Made by a program: the position numbers and the translations under genes. Of a stretch of 56,650 nt of DNA, positions 20,022-28,025 are shown one piece after another. The notes under the pieces are model-generated. The model was given only the letters and a program-made list of their open reading frames with translations, ran no database searches and was not told the origin of the DNA. Source of the stretch: Gammaproteobacteria bacterium (GTDB lineage Bacteria; Pseudomonadota; Gammaproteobacteria; Xanthomonadales; Wenzhouxiangellaceae); contig JAHJQV010000031.1 in assembly GCA_018819105.1 (NCBI GenBank), forward strand, positions 1 to 56,650, written 5' to 3'. The stretch's first letter is position 1. Each line of letters begins with the position of its first letter.

Positions 20022-20960
20022 TCAATCATAATTCAGGCGAAAGAAATCAACACGAGTTGTAAATCCCGGAACATCATCCACAGTAGAGCCTAACAATGTA
20101 AATCTTGAATCAGTGATCAAATTAAAAAAAGCGACTGGTTCTGGCAACAGCGTAGGCATTGATATCGTTTGCCTGCATTCAGGACTTTCAATTCCAGTCG
20201 ATACTGCCGCACGATAGAATGTACATACAATGTTATGCTGTGCTGGAGGAGGCGCAAGCGCAGCGGAGAATAGCGGATAGCGAACTTCCAGAAACGGTGC
20301 TCCTGGCTCTGTCCCTGGATCAATTGGCGTAATATCTCTCTCACCAATCTCAACAATAAACGTTGCCGCAGGGTTCTCGCTTGAAGACAAAATCTGATCA
20401 ATCCTCACTGCCCCCCAGGTGCCCGTCAAATTCGGCAAAAACAAATTCGGCAGCTCGGGATCAAACGCAAAGGCAGGATTGCCCCAGTAAGCTGGATATA
20501 TATTAGTCGGCTCGCTGTCATCGACACTGAACATGGCCTGACTGCGACCACTGAACTCCAGCCTGATTTGGGCCACTTCTTCGGTCACGGGATCGGGCTC
20601 AACACCTGAATCACAATCGAGGATGCAGCCCCCTGCCGTGGTTCGGCGCAATGGTGACTCCAGCAGCCAGCCATTCTGCAGTCCCTCGTCGCCAATGACT
20701 GGCTGTAGCTGGCCACTGAAGATTAACCAGACATTGTCGCCGGCAGCATCGGCACCAAAATAGGCACCGGCCATGATGCCGTTCTGCACCTCCATAAAGA
20801 AGCCGGTCCTGGAGCCGTCGTTGGCATCCCAGGCACCGGTTTCGGGATAGGGGTTGAGCAGGAAATCTAAATTCTGACCGTCCTGAGCAGGAAGTGAAAT
20901 ATGAAGACTGATGTAAATGAGCAGCGTGAATGCAATAAATCTTGAGCAATGTGTAATCAT
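20022..20960 (-). CDS. secreted paralogue 1 of tandem family (unknown function)
   Basis: 312-residue exported protein of unknown function. The signal peptide (about residues 1-25, ending near LPAQ) lacks the LLGC lipobox of its two neighbours, so it may be released rather than lipid-anchored. The constant half matches paralogues 2 and 3, including GCILDC. The variable half carries CTFYRAAVSTGIESPEC and ends in TRVDFFRLNYD. A strong ribosome site, AAGGAG, lies seven bases before the ATG. It follows the metalloprotease gene after 12 bases, so protease and paralogues are very likely cotranscribed. Confidence 0.85.
   Translation of the reverse strand: MITHCSRFIAFTLLIYISLHISLPAQDGQNLDFLLNPYPETGAWDANDGSRTGFFMEVQNGIMAGAYFGADAAGDNVWLIFSGQLQPVIGDEGLQNGWLLESPLRRTTAGGCILDCDSGVEPDPVTEEVAQIRLEFSGRSQAMFSVDDSEPTNIYPAYWGNPAFAFDPELPNLFLPNLTGTWGAVRIDQILSSSENPAATFIVEIGERDITPIDPGTEPGAPFLEVRYPLFSAALAPPPAQHNIVCTFYRAAVSTGIESPECRQTISMPTLLPEPVAFFNLITDSRFTLLGSTVDDVPGFTTRVDFFRLNYD
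20426..20870 (-). repeat. tandem-paralogue constant segment, copy 1
   Basis: About 445 bases nearly identical to 18595-19040 and 19486-19930. It encodes the constant half of paralogue 1. Confidence 0.9.
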
Positions 20961-20972
20961 CCTGATTCTCCT

Positions 20973-22787
20973 TTATAGGCAACTTGGAATGGAGCCGGCT
21001 GCCTCCTGATTACTTAAATCGCTGCAACCGCCGGAATTGCATGCCTTGACTCGCAGATACCAAGTCTGACCCTGTGGTACATTGACGGTAGTAATCAAAC
21101 TTGATCCAGTGAATATTTTAGTTGGAAATGAAAAGCCAGAAGACAGCGATCTAAATAACTCATAACTGTTCGCACCATTAACCGAATTCCATGTAACTGT
21201 GTTCAGCCCTAAACAGTGTTCTGACTGTACATTTAATATTGGTGCGCTGGTCGGCGCGGGCGGATCAGCAAAATATCCGGAAACAATCGGCATTCCTGAA
21301 ACTTCCAGCCAGCTTTCCATATCGGCCTTGAATTGGTCATTCGCCACACCTGGCATATCAGTGTCCACGGAGGCCCCAAGAGAAATGATTTGGCCATTGA
21401 ATTGTGCTGACATGACAGGGTTGGAGAAGTGAGGGATTCTCTCGCATGGCTGCATTTCTGGATCTGTCAAAGAAAAATCGAACTTACACCTTAAAGCAGC
21501 AACAAAAGGATTAGTATCATCAGTCCTGTAACCACCCATTATGGTCTGCCACTCAAACGTCTGAGATCCACTGACTACCTCACCGTCTATTCCGTGTGAA
21601 TATTCACCAAGAGTAAACTGAGCAGCTGTGGGTCTTGATTCGTTGGCATGTTGCCCGCCCAATGTATGACCGATTTCGTGTAGTGCAGTAAGGTCACCCA
21701 GTGCATAGGTATCCGCACTAAGTGAAAAAGGGCTTTGTGAATGATCCTGAATGCCTGCGGTCCCGGGATAAAAACCCGTTGAAACACCACCTATTCTCGC
21801 TCGCACATTAAACCCACCCAAGCCTGAAGGGCATGGAGTACTCAAAGAGCCAGTTTGCACAATCAAAAACGCAATATCTGCTGCATGACTATTCAACCAT
21901 GAGTTCATGGCTGTAAATGGTGCATTGCGCATATGCATGTCATAGAGAATCTTACCCCTGCAATCATGACTGCCGGTAAAGCCGCTGGCAACGGTGAGCA
22001 CACCAGCCGAACTGATTTTATTGGCACATGCCACACCAGAGCGAGCCAGCGCCAGGTTGAATTCTGAAACGGTTTGTGCTGCTAACAGCGCCTGATTGTT
22101 GACGTTGTTGGCAAATAGGAATAACACTCTGACATCACCCGAGCCAGTGCTGCTGCGAATGGGCTGACTCGCCGCTATCTCAGCATCAAAAGCTGGTGAA
22201 TCATCTACTCGAATCAACAATCCACGATCTAGCACTATGATGTCATGCATACCGCTGACATCAGCAACCGGTTCAATGACATAACTGACCTGCCCAATCA
22301 GCAATTTGCCCAGAAGCCTGGAATCCTGAAGCGAGAAACTAAAGTATGCCTCCGTATCATCTGTGATATTGCCAGAATACGTAATCACGTCCGGTTCAAA
22401 TTGTGCAACCTGATTGACCTCAAGCGTTATGGGTTTGGAGATACCTGGCAGCCGCATGCGAAAAGTCTGGCCGACAATCAGCGGCGTAAATTTTTTCCTG
22501 TCAATCAATTCATTTAAGGGGGATAGCGGTAATGCCAGCGCTTTGGTATTGAGCCTGACCCGGTGCACAGATACCACAGCGTCATTGTGTGCGTTGTGCC
22601 AGCGGGATGTGGTTCGTAAATTTGATGCAGAATCCGCAGCATCAAGTAAAAAGTCAGCGTCTGGCTGCTCAGCCCGCGCATGGAGATGATTAAAAGCAAA
22701 CAGAATCGCCAGCACACAAAACAATGCGATGCGCCTTGAATTGCTGCCAAAAATGACAACGGAGCCATAATGTGAAGAATTATTCAT
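20973..22787 (-). CDS. secreted metzincin-type zinc metalloprotease
   Basis: 604-residue exported protease. A hydrophobic signal segment spans residues 19-37. The next 170 residues look like a propeptide or beta-rich N-domain. The zinc site HEIGHTLGGQH near residues 368-378 fits the metzincin pattern HExxHxxGxxH, and TIMGGY followed later by HFSNPVM fits the Met-turn region of M12B (reprolysin)-like enzymes. The C-terminal 95 residues look like a fibronectin type III domain (NTVTWNSVNGANSYELFRS) with late cysteines. The ATG has AAGGG upstream. Base composition is more AT-rich than the core genes. It leads an operon with three secreted paralogues, which are possible substrates or partners (inference). 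Confidence 0.9.
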   Translation of the reverse strand: MNNSSHYGSVVIFGSNSRRIALFCVLAILFAFNHLHARAEQPDADFLLDAADSASNLRTTSRWHNAHNDAVVSVHRVRLNTKALALPLSPLNELIDRKKFTPLIVGQTFRMRLPGISKPITLEVNQVAQFEPDVITYSGNITDDTEAYFSFSLQDSRLLGKLLIGQVSYVIEPVADVSGMHDIIVLDRGLLIRVDDSPAFDAEIAASQPIRSSTGSGDVRVLFLFANNVNNQALLAAQTVSEFNLALARSGVACANKISSAGVLTVASGFTGSHDCRGKILYDMHMRNAPFTAMNSWLNSHAADIAFLIVQTGSLSTPCPSGLGGFNVRARIGGVSTGFYPGTAGIQDHSQSPFSLSADTYALGDLTALHEIGHTLGGQHANESRPTAAQFTLGEYSHGIDGEVVSGSQTFEWQTIMGGYRTDDTNPFVAALRCKFDFSLTDPEMQPCERIPHFSNPVMSAQFNGQIISLGASVDTDMPGVANDQFKADMESWLEVSGMPIVSGYFADPPAPTSAPILNVQSEHCLGLNTVTWNSVNGANSYELFRSLSSGFSFPTKIFTGSSLITTVNVPQGQTWYLRVKACNSGGCSDLSNQEAAGSIPSCL

Positions 22788-22821
22788 GTGATACCCTTAT
22801 GAATGCAACTTGATAAAATTA

Positions 22822-22850
22822 ATACTATATCCTTCGTTTTTTATTGTCAA
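22822..22850 (-). promoter_or_regulatory. sigma-70-type promoter of the metalloprotease operon
   Basis: On the minus strand a perfect TTGACA (22845-22850) is followed after 17 bases by TAGTAT (22822-22827). The start codon is about 35 bases downstream, with AAGGG between. This is the only strong promoter I see for the four-gene block. Confidence 0.65.
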
Positions 22851-22917
22851 CCATTGTGAATTATGCCCAGGGCAGTATCTATGTCAACACGACACCGTCA
22901 GTTGAACACGACCATGA

Positions 22918-23508
22918 TTATCTGGCCAGAGCCCGAATCTCGATCAAACGCCCGTGCTGGAACAGCAGTTCGCGATCCAGCACAGCGCCGTGTCCGGCAT
23001 AAATCCAGCGTGAAAACGCCACCGGCTGGACCGCGCCGTGGTGTCTGGCATGGTAATAATCCGGCACGCCGGAGTAGACATAATCCGGGGCACCACAGCG
23101 GGCAAATATTTCTGCCGTCATGCTGCCGGCATTGGCCAGGTCCCGCGCGGCGCAGCGGCGGCTTCCCGGCGTGTAGCCCACGCCATAGCCCAGCTCATCG
23201 ATGCGCTGCAACTGGCCGTTGCTGAACACCAGCCTGCGCATGAGCTTGCCGCTGCCAAAATTCAGATACCACACCTCTGCGGCAGGCAACACCACGGCAT
23301 GACCATAAGCACGATGACCGCCAGGATGGTGATACAGGGGTTCCTGATAAAACGGCTGTGGGCAGGCGCGGGCGACGCGATGCTGCGGATCACCGACCTT
23401 GACCAGCTCGCTGCCGCAGTACATGCTGGCCTGTGCCGGCAGGCTGCACAGTGCCAGCAGCAACAGTCCGCACGCCAGTGACCATTTTGTTGCAAGCATG
23501 GATTTCAT
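22918..23508 (-). CDS. DUF2845-domain exported protein
   Basis: 196 residues with a signal peptide (about residues 1-27, cleaved after AQA). Two copies of the DUF2845 pattern are visible: CGSELVKVGDPQHRVARAC followed by P at the mature N-terminus, and a second, ARDLANAGSMTAEIFARCGA with PDYV. Each is followed by strands (VWYLNFGSGKLMRRLVFSNG and RELLFQHGRLIEI). Function unknown. A later ATG three codons in is possible. It is a single gene flanked by intergenic stretches. Confidence 0.8.
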   Translation of the reverse strand: MKSMLATKWSLACGLLLLALCSLPAQASMYCGSELVKVGDPQHRVARACPQPFYQEPLYHHPGGHRAYGHAVVLPAAEVWYLNFGSGKLMRRLVFSNGQLQRIDELGYGVGYTPGSRRCAARDLANAGSMTAEIFARCGAPDYVYSGVPDYYHARHHGAVQPVAFSRWIYAGHGAVLDRELLFQHGRLIEIRALAR

Positions 23509-23708
23509 GTCTGCATTGTAACGCCAGCAATTGAATGGTCGCTGAACAGGAAGTGCTGACGGCTTGGGCTTTGTATCTGAGCAATCTGTGTCATCCGGGA
23601 TTCATGAGATCAATAAGCACTGATCCACACCACCGGAGATCAATGCCTCTGCCAATGCCGGAGTATTGGTGATGACTGCTTACACAGGAGCTTGCGCCTG
23701 GACTGGTA

Positions 23709-24107
23709 TCAGGTAGATTTGAATGGCAATGGTGTTTGCGGTAGCGGCAGAGAGGCAAACTCCGGGTCTTTGTGCACGAGTATGGCATCCTGCGTCATCG
23801 CTGCGGCAGCGATCCAGGCATCTGCCACCGACAGGCTGTTGCCAGCCTTCAGTTCGGCCGCCTGCAGCAACAGTTCATCACTGTACTCGATCCACTGCAT
23901 CGGCAGAGCAAGACACTGTTGCAGAGCCAGTTTTCCGGCCAACTCCCCCTCATCTTTCCACACCCGATACAACACTTCCATGCGCGACATGAAGCATCCC
24001 AGGCACTGCCCATCTACGCATTGCAACAGCGTTTCCACTTGATCTGCGCCGGGCTCATCATCGCGCAATGTCAACAAAGCCGATGTGTCCAGCAGGTAGC
24101 GCTTCAT
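23709..24107 (-). CDS. PIN-domain ribonuclease toxin (VapC-like)
   Basis: 132-residue PIN-domain protein, the size of VapC toxins, which cleave RNA using a metal-binding acidic cluster. Expected acidic residues are present: D7 (LLDTSALL), E44 (RMEVLYR), D96 (SVADAWIAAAA) and D114 (HKDPEF). The start overlaps the end of the AbrB-type antitoxin gene by four bases, the usual toxin-antitoxin coupling. All catalytic positions appear intact, so it is likely functional. The 200 bases downstream hold no gene that I can see. Confidence 0.88.
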   Translation of the reverse strand: MKRYLLDTSALLTLRDDEPGADQVETLLQCVDGQCLGCFMSRMEVLYRVWKDEGELAGKLALQQCLALPMQWIEYSDELLLQAAELKAGNSLSVADAWIAAAAMTQDAILVHKDPEFASLPLPQTPLPFKST

Positions 24108-24328
24108 TCCCGCCCGGTGTCATGGCGGCGATCTGTGATCAGCCGCTGCGTGGCACCACCCTGTCCCCGCCCGCGAAAGGCGCTCACCGGGTCGGCCTTG
24201 ACCGGCACCACTCTCAGGCCGTCACTGGTCAGTATCCATTCCAGGCGATCACTGGCTTGCAGTCCCAGTTGGCGACGAATCGCAGCCGGTATCACGGTCT
24301 GACCACGCTCGGTGATGGTGCTACGCAT
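24104..24328 (-). CDS. AbrB/SpoVT-type antitoxin (VapB-like)
   Basis: 74-residue protein with a SpoVT-AbrB DNA-binding swapped hairpin at the N-terminus (STITERGQTVIPAAIRRQLG). Its C-terminal tail would wrap the PIN toxin. I chose the ATG at 24328 because GAGGA lies six bases upstream; a start four codons earlier is in frame. A -10 box TATACT on the minus strand (24359-24364) lies about 30 bases upstream with no good -35. Such antitoxins normally repress their own operon. Confidence 0.86.
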   Translation of the reverse strand: MRSTITERGQTVIPAAIRRQLGLQASDRLEWILTSDGLRVVPVKADPVSAFRGRGQGGATQRLITDRRHDTGRE

Positions 24329-24419
24329 GTCTGTCCTCACAGATGAATTACCTTTTCAAGTATAGTGTAATTCAAACAAATCTGTTACGGCAATGACAGG
24401 TAGCTGCTTCTGCAGGCCA

Positions 24420-25853
24420 TCAGCCCGCGTCACCGGCGATGGTCATCTCGCGAATCAGCCAGGACGGGGTCTGCACGTTGCCACGCAGGTCGACGTCGTT
24501 GCCCAGCGCGAGCAGGTTGGCGAACATGTCACGCAGGTTGCCGGCGATGGTCAGTTCCTGCACCGGATAGGCAATCTCACCGTTTTCGATCCAGAAGCCA
24601 CTGGCACCGCGGGAATAATCACCGGTCACGGTGTTGACCCCCTGTCCCATCAGTTCATTGACCACCAGTCCGGTGCCCATTTGCTGCAGCAGTGACTGCT
24701 GGCTGTCCTGTCCGGGATGAATCAGCAGGTTGCGCACACCGCCGGCGTTGCCGGTGGTCTCCAGCCCCAGTCGGCGGGCGGCATAGCCACCCAGCACATA
24801 GCGTTGCAGCTTGCCGGTACTGACCAGTGCGTTGTGCCGGCCGGTGGCGACACCATCGTGATCGTAGCTGGCACTGCCCGGCGCGCCAGGCAGCTGCGGG
24901 CGCTCCTCGATGTTGACGAATTCAGGAAACAGCTGCTGTCCGACCTGATCCAGCAGAAACGAGGCCTGTCGATACAGGGCACCGCCAGAGCAAGCGGCAA
25001 CCAGATGCCCGAGCAGGCTGCGCGCGACATCGGGCGTGAACAGCACCGGCGCACGTGTGGTGCGGGCGCTGCGCGCACCGAGCCGGCGCAGGGTGCGATG
25101 CGCGGCGTTGCGCCCCAGCTCACGGGCATCCAGCAGATCCTCAAAACGCCGCCGGTTGTCCCAGTCATAGTCACGCTGCATGCTGTGCGGCGAGGCGGGC
25201 TCGGCAGCAACCAGCGCGAGGCTTTCGAAAAAGCTGGTCCCGGACTGGGCAGCACAGAAGCCGTGGCTGTTGCCGTAGGCACTGACGCTTTGATCGAAGC
25301 CGGCACTGGCGCCCTCGGAATTGTGAATGCGGGCATCCACATCACGTCCCGCCTGCTCCATCTCCATGGCCCGCTCAATCAATTGAGCCGCGCTCAGTTC
25401 GCGCGGATGCCACAGGTCCAGATCGGGAAATTCCGTCGCCAGCATGGCCGCATCGACCAGTCCGGCGCAGGCATCGGGTTCGGTGAAGGTGGCGATGTCC
25501 AGCGCCCGCTGCACGGTATCGCGAATGCTTTGCGGACGCAGATCTCCACAGCTGGCGCTGCCTTTGCGCTGGCCTTTGTAAACGCTGATGGACAGGCTGC
25601 GATCACGATGATGCTCAACCGTCTCGACCTGCCCCATGCGCACGGTGGCCGACAGGCCGCGATGACCGGATACCCCGGCTTCAACAGCACTGGCACCCAG
25701 TTGCATGGCCTGCTCGATGACGTCGCTGACCAGCGCGTTGAGCTGCGCCGGCGCAAAGTCGGCGCGGTGATCGACCGGCTCGGCTGCCGCGTTGGTCATT
25801 GCTGCGTGCGGGTTGTCTGCGGCCTGATCGCTGCCTGGTTTGTGCATGGTCAT
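24420..25853 (-). CDS. pmbA: metalloprotease subunit PmbA (TldE)
   Basis: Partner of TldD. The TldD/TldE heterodimer is a metalloprotease known from microcin maturation and CcdA degradation in E. coli. About 477 residues against 450 in E. coli. Family stretches include VRMGQVETVEHHRDRSLSIS near the N-terminus and VTGDYSRGASGFWIENGEIA near the C-terminus. ATGs at 25853 and 25847 are both plausible; AGGA lies just upstream. The frame extending to 26015 would run into the divergent darP gene. pmbA and tldD flank darP here, so both halves of the protease are in this window. Confidence 0.93.
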   Translation of the reverse strand: MTMHKPGSDQAADNPHAAMTNAAAEPVDHRADFAPAQLNALVSDVIEQAMQLGASAVEAGVSGHRGLSATVRMGQVETVEHHRDRSLSISVYKGQRKGSASCGDLRPQSIRDTVQRALDIATFTEPDACAGLVDAAMLATEFPDLDLWHPRELSAAQLIERAMEMEQAGRDVDARIHNSEGASAGFDQSVSAYGNSHGFCAAQSGTSFFESLALVAAEPASPHSMQRDYDWDNRRRFEDLLDARELGRNAAHRTLRRLGARSARTTRAPVLFTPDVARSLLGHLVAACSGGALYRQASFLLDQVGQQLFPEFVNIEERPQLPGAPGSASYDHDGVATGRHNALVSTGKLQRYVLGGYAARRLGLETTGNAGGVRNLLIHPGQDSQQSLLQQMGTGLVVNELMGQGVNTVTGDYSRGASGFWIENGEIAYPVQELTIAGNLRDMFANLLALGNDVDLRGNVQTPSWLIREMTIAGDAG

Positions 25854-25916
25854 GTCCTGGTTGCTGCCGCGTCTGCTGAGCGCATCAGCGGCCATGAATG
25901 ATAGTAAAATGGGAAA

Positions 25917-26525
25917 ATGGTAAAAAAATCCGCCCCCGGCCAAGCGGCCGACGCCGCCGCACAAGACGCCATCAGCGGGCCCGATCCGCATGACAAGACG
26001 CTCAGCCGCACGCAACGCAAGCTGGCATCGAAATCACTGCAGCAACTGGGCCAGCGCCTGGCGGCCCTGCGCGACAGTGAACGCGCGGCACTGGATCTGC
26101 CCGCTGACATTCTCGAAGCGGTGGATGATCTCAACAGCATGCGCAGCCACATCGCACGCAAACGCCAGATGCTTTATCTGGGCAAGTTGCTGCGTCGCAT
26201 CGATGTCGGTGGCATCGTCCATCAGCTGGAGCACAGTGAACAGCAGACCCGGCAGCAGGTCGCCAGCCAGCATCGCGCCGAGCGCTGGCGAGAACACCTG
26301 CTGAGCCACGGCGACCAGGCCCTGCAAAGCCTGCTGACACATCTGCTGGCGAACACAGACAATGCCCCCGCACCGCCCGTGGCGGAGCCGCAGCAGTGGC
26401 GTGCGCTGCTGCGTCAGGCACAGCAACAGCTGCGCGCCGGCAAACCGCCGGCAGCCAGCCGCAAGCTGTACCGCATGCTGTATGCGGCCGATCAGGCACA
26501 GCCCTTGCCGCCAGTGGTCGACTGA
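25917..26525 (+). CDS. darP: ribosome biogenesis factor DarP (YjgA, DUF615)
   Basis: 202-residue, highly charged helical protein of the DUF615 family. E. coli DarP (YjgA) acts late in 50S ribosomal subunit assembly. Conserved stretches include SRTQRKLASKSLQQLGQRL near residues 30-48 and RRIDVGGIVHQLE in the middle. It lies between pmbA (divergent) and tldD (convergent). The gene is on the plus strand while most of its neighbours are on minus. Confidence 0.9.
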   Translation: MVKKSAPGQAADAAAQDAISGPDPHDKTLSRTQRKLASKSLQQLGQRLAALRDSERAALDLPADILEAVDDLNSMRSHIARKRQMLYLGKLLRRIDVGGIVHQLEHSEQQTRQQVASQHRAERWREHLLSHGDQALQSLLTHLLANTDNAPAPPVAEPQQWRALLRQAQQQLRAGKPPAASRKLYRMLYAADQAQPLPPVVD

Positions 26526-26573
26526 ACTGGCGCATGGCTGGCGGCAGCGATGTCACGATGGCGGCGGCAGGCA

Positions 26574-28025
26574 TCAATCCGAACGGGTGCCGCCAACGGT
26601 CAGCGTGTCGATCTTGAGGGTCGGCTGACCAACCCCCACCGGCACGCTCTGACCTTCCTTGCCACACACGCCGATGCCGTTGTCGAGCTTGAGATCGTTG
26701 CCCACCATGCTCACTCTGGTGAGCACGTCCGGGCCGTTGCCGATCAGGGTGGCACCGCGCACCGGCTGGGCAATCCTGCCGTTTTTGATCAGGTAGGCTT
26801 CGCTGGCGGAGAACACGAACTTGCCGGAAGTGATGTCCACCTGTCCGCCGGCGAAGCCGACCGCATACAGGCCATTTTCCACCGAAGCAATGATTTCTGC
26901 CGGATCGTGCGGCCCGGCCAGCATGTAGGTGTTGGTCATGCGCGGCATGGGCAGGTGCGCAAACGATTCCCGCCTGCCGTTGCCGGTGGGCCGGTTGCCG
27001 CTCAGCCTGGCATTGAGCTTGTCCTGCATGTAACCGACCAGACGACCATTTTCAATCAGCGTGGTGCAGGCTGTGGGTGTGCCCTCGTCGTCCATCGACA
27101 GCGAACCGCGACGTTCTGCCAGGGTACCGTCATCCACCACGGTGCACAGCTCACTGGCCACGCGTTCGCCCATTCTGCCGGCAAACGCCGAGGTGCCCTT
27201 GCGATTGAAGTCGCCTTCCAGACCGTGACCGATCGCCTCATGCAGCAGTACCCCCGGCCAACCCGGACCCAGCACCACCGGCATGCTGCCGGCCGGGGCG
27301 TCTTCGGCCTCAAGGTTGACCAGTGCCTGGCGCACCGCCTCGCGCACTTCGTGCTGCCAGAACTCTGTGCTCATCACGCGCTCCAGCGCAAAGCGACCAC
27401 CGCCGCCCGCCATGCCCTGCTCGCGCCGTTCGCCAGCGACGGCAATGACATGCACATTGAAGCGCACCAGTGGCCTGACATCACCGGCCAGCGTGCCATC
27501 GCTGGCTGCCACCAGCACCGACTCGTGATTGGCCACCAGCGAAACATTGACTTGCTGTACGCGCGCATCCAGCGAGCGCGCATAGGCGTCTGCGGCACGC
27601 AGCAGCGCCACCTTGTCGGCCGCACTGACTGCGGCAATCGGATCGGTGTCGGCATACAGCGCCGGCTGCGACTGACCACGCCAGGCCTGGATACGACCCT
27701 CACCGCCACTGGCGGCGATGCCACGCGCGGCTTTGGCGGCCTCCAGCAGGGCCGGCAGCTGTACCTCATCGGCATAGGCAAAACCGGTTTTCTCACCGCT
27801 GTTGGCGCGGATGCCGACCCCCTGTTCAGTGTGGAAATTGCCACCGCGCACGATGCCATCCTCCAATGACCAGGATTCCCGGCTCAGACGCTGAAAATAC
27901 AGCTCGCCGGCATCAATCGATGGCAGCATCAGGGTGTCCAGCGCCTGTTCCAGCTGGCGCAGCTCGACCCCGGCCGGCGTGAGAATGGACTGCTGGGCGA
28001 GTTCTAGTGAATTGGCTTGCATCAT
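26574..28025 (-). CDS. tldD: metalloprotease subunit TldD
   Basis: Catalytic subunit of the TldD/TldE protease, 483 residues, near the E. coli length of 481. The zinc-binding HExxxH motif is visible in [13 protein letters not shown] around residue 260. The glycine-rich C-terminal region ([20 protein letters not shown]) is conserved in the family. I chose the ATG at 28025, which overlaps the yhdP stop codon by four bases. Two ATG codons stand side by side there. Confidence 0.95.
   Translation of the reverse strand: MMQANSLELAQQSILTPAGVELRQLEQALDTLMLPSIDAGELYFQRLSRESWSLEDGIVRGGNFHTEQGVGIRANSGEKTGFAYADEVQLPALLEAAKAARGIAASGGEGRIQAWRGQSQPALYADTDPIAAVSAADKVALLRAADAYARSLDARVQQVNVSLVANHESVLVAASDGTLAGDVRPLVRFNVHVIAVAGERREQGMAGGGGRFALERVMSTEFWQHEVREAVRQALVNLEAEDAPAGSMPVVLGPGWPGVLLHEAIGHGLEGDFNRKGTSAFAGRMGERVASELCTVVDDGTLAERRGSLSMDDEGTPTACTTLIENGRLVGYMQDKLNARLSGNRPTGNGRRESFAHLPMPRMTNTYMLAGPHDPAEIIASVENGLYAVGFAGGQVDITSGKFVFSASEAYLIKNGRIAQPVRGATLIGNGPDVLTRVSMVGNDLKLDNGIGVCGKEGQSVPVGVGQPTLKIDTLTVGGTRSD

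Noticed and set aside
18595-20870. Repeated segments as a CRISPR array or transposon repeats
   Set aside because: The units are about 440 bases long and coding, with no spacers, inverted ends or cas genes. They are duplicated gene halves.
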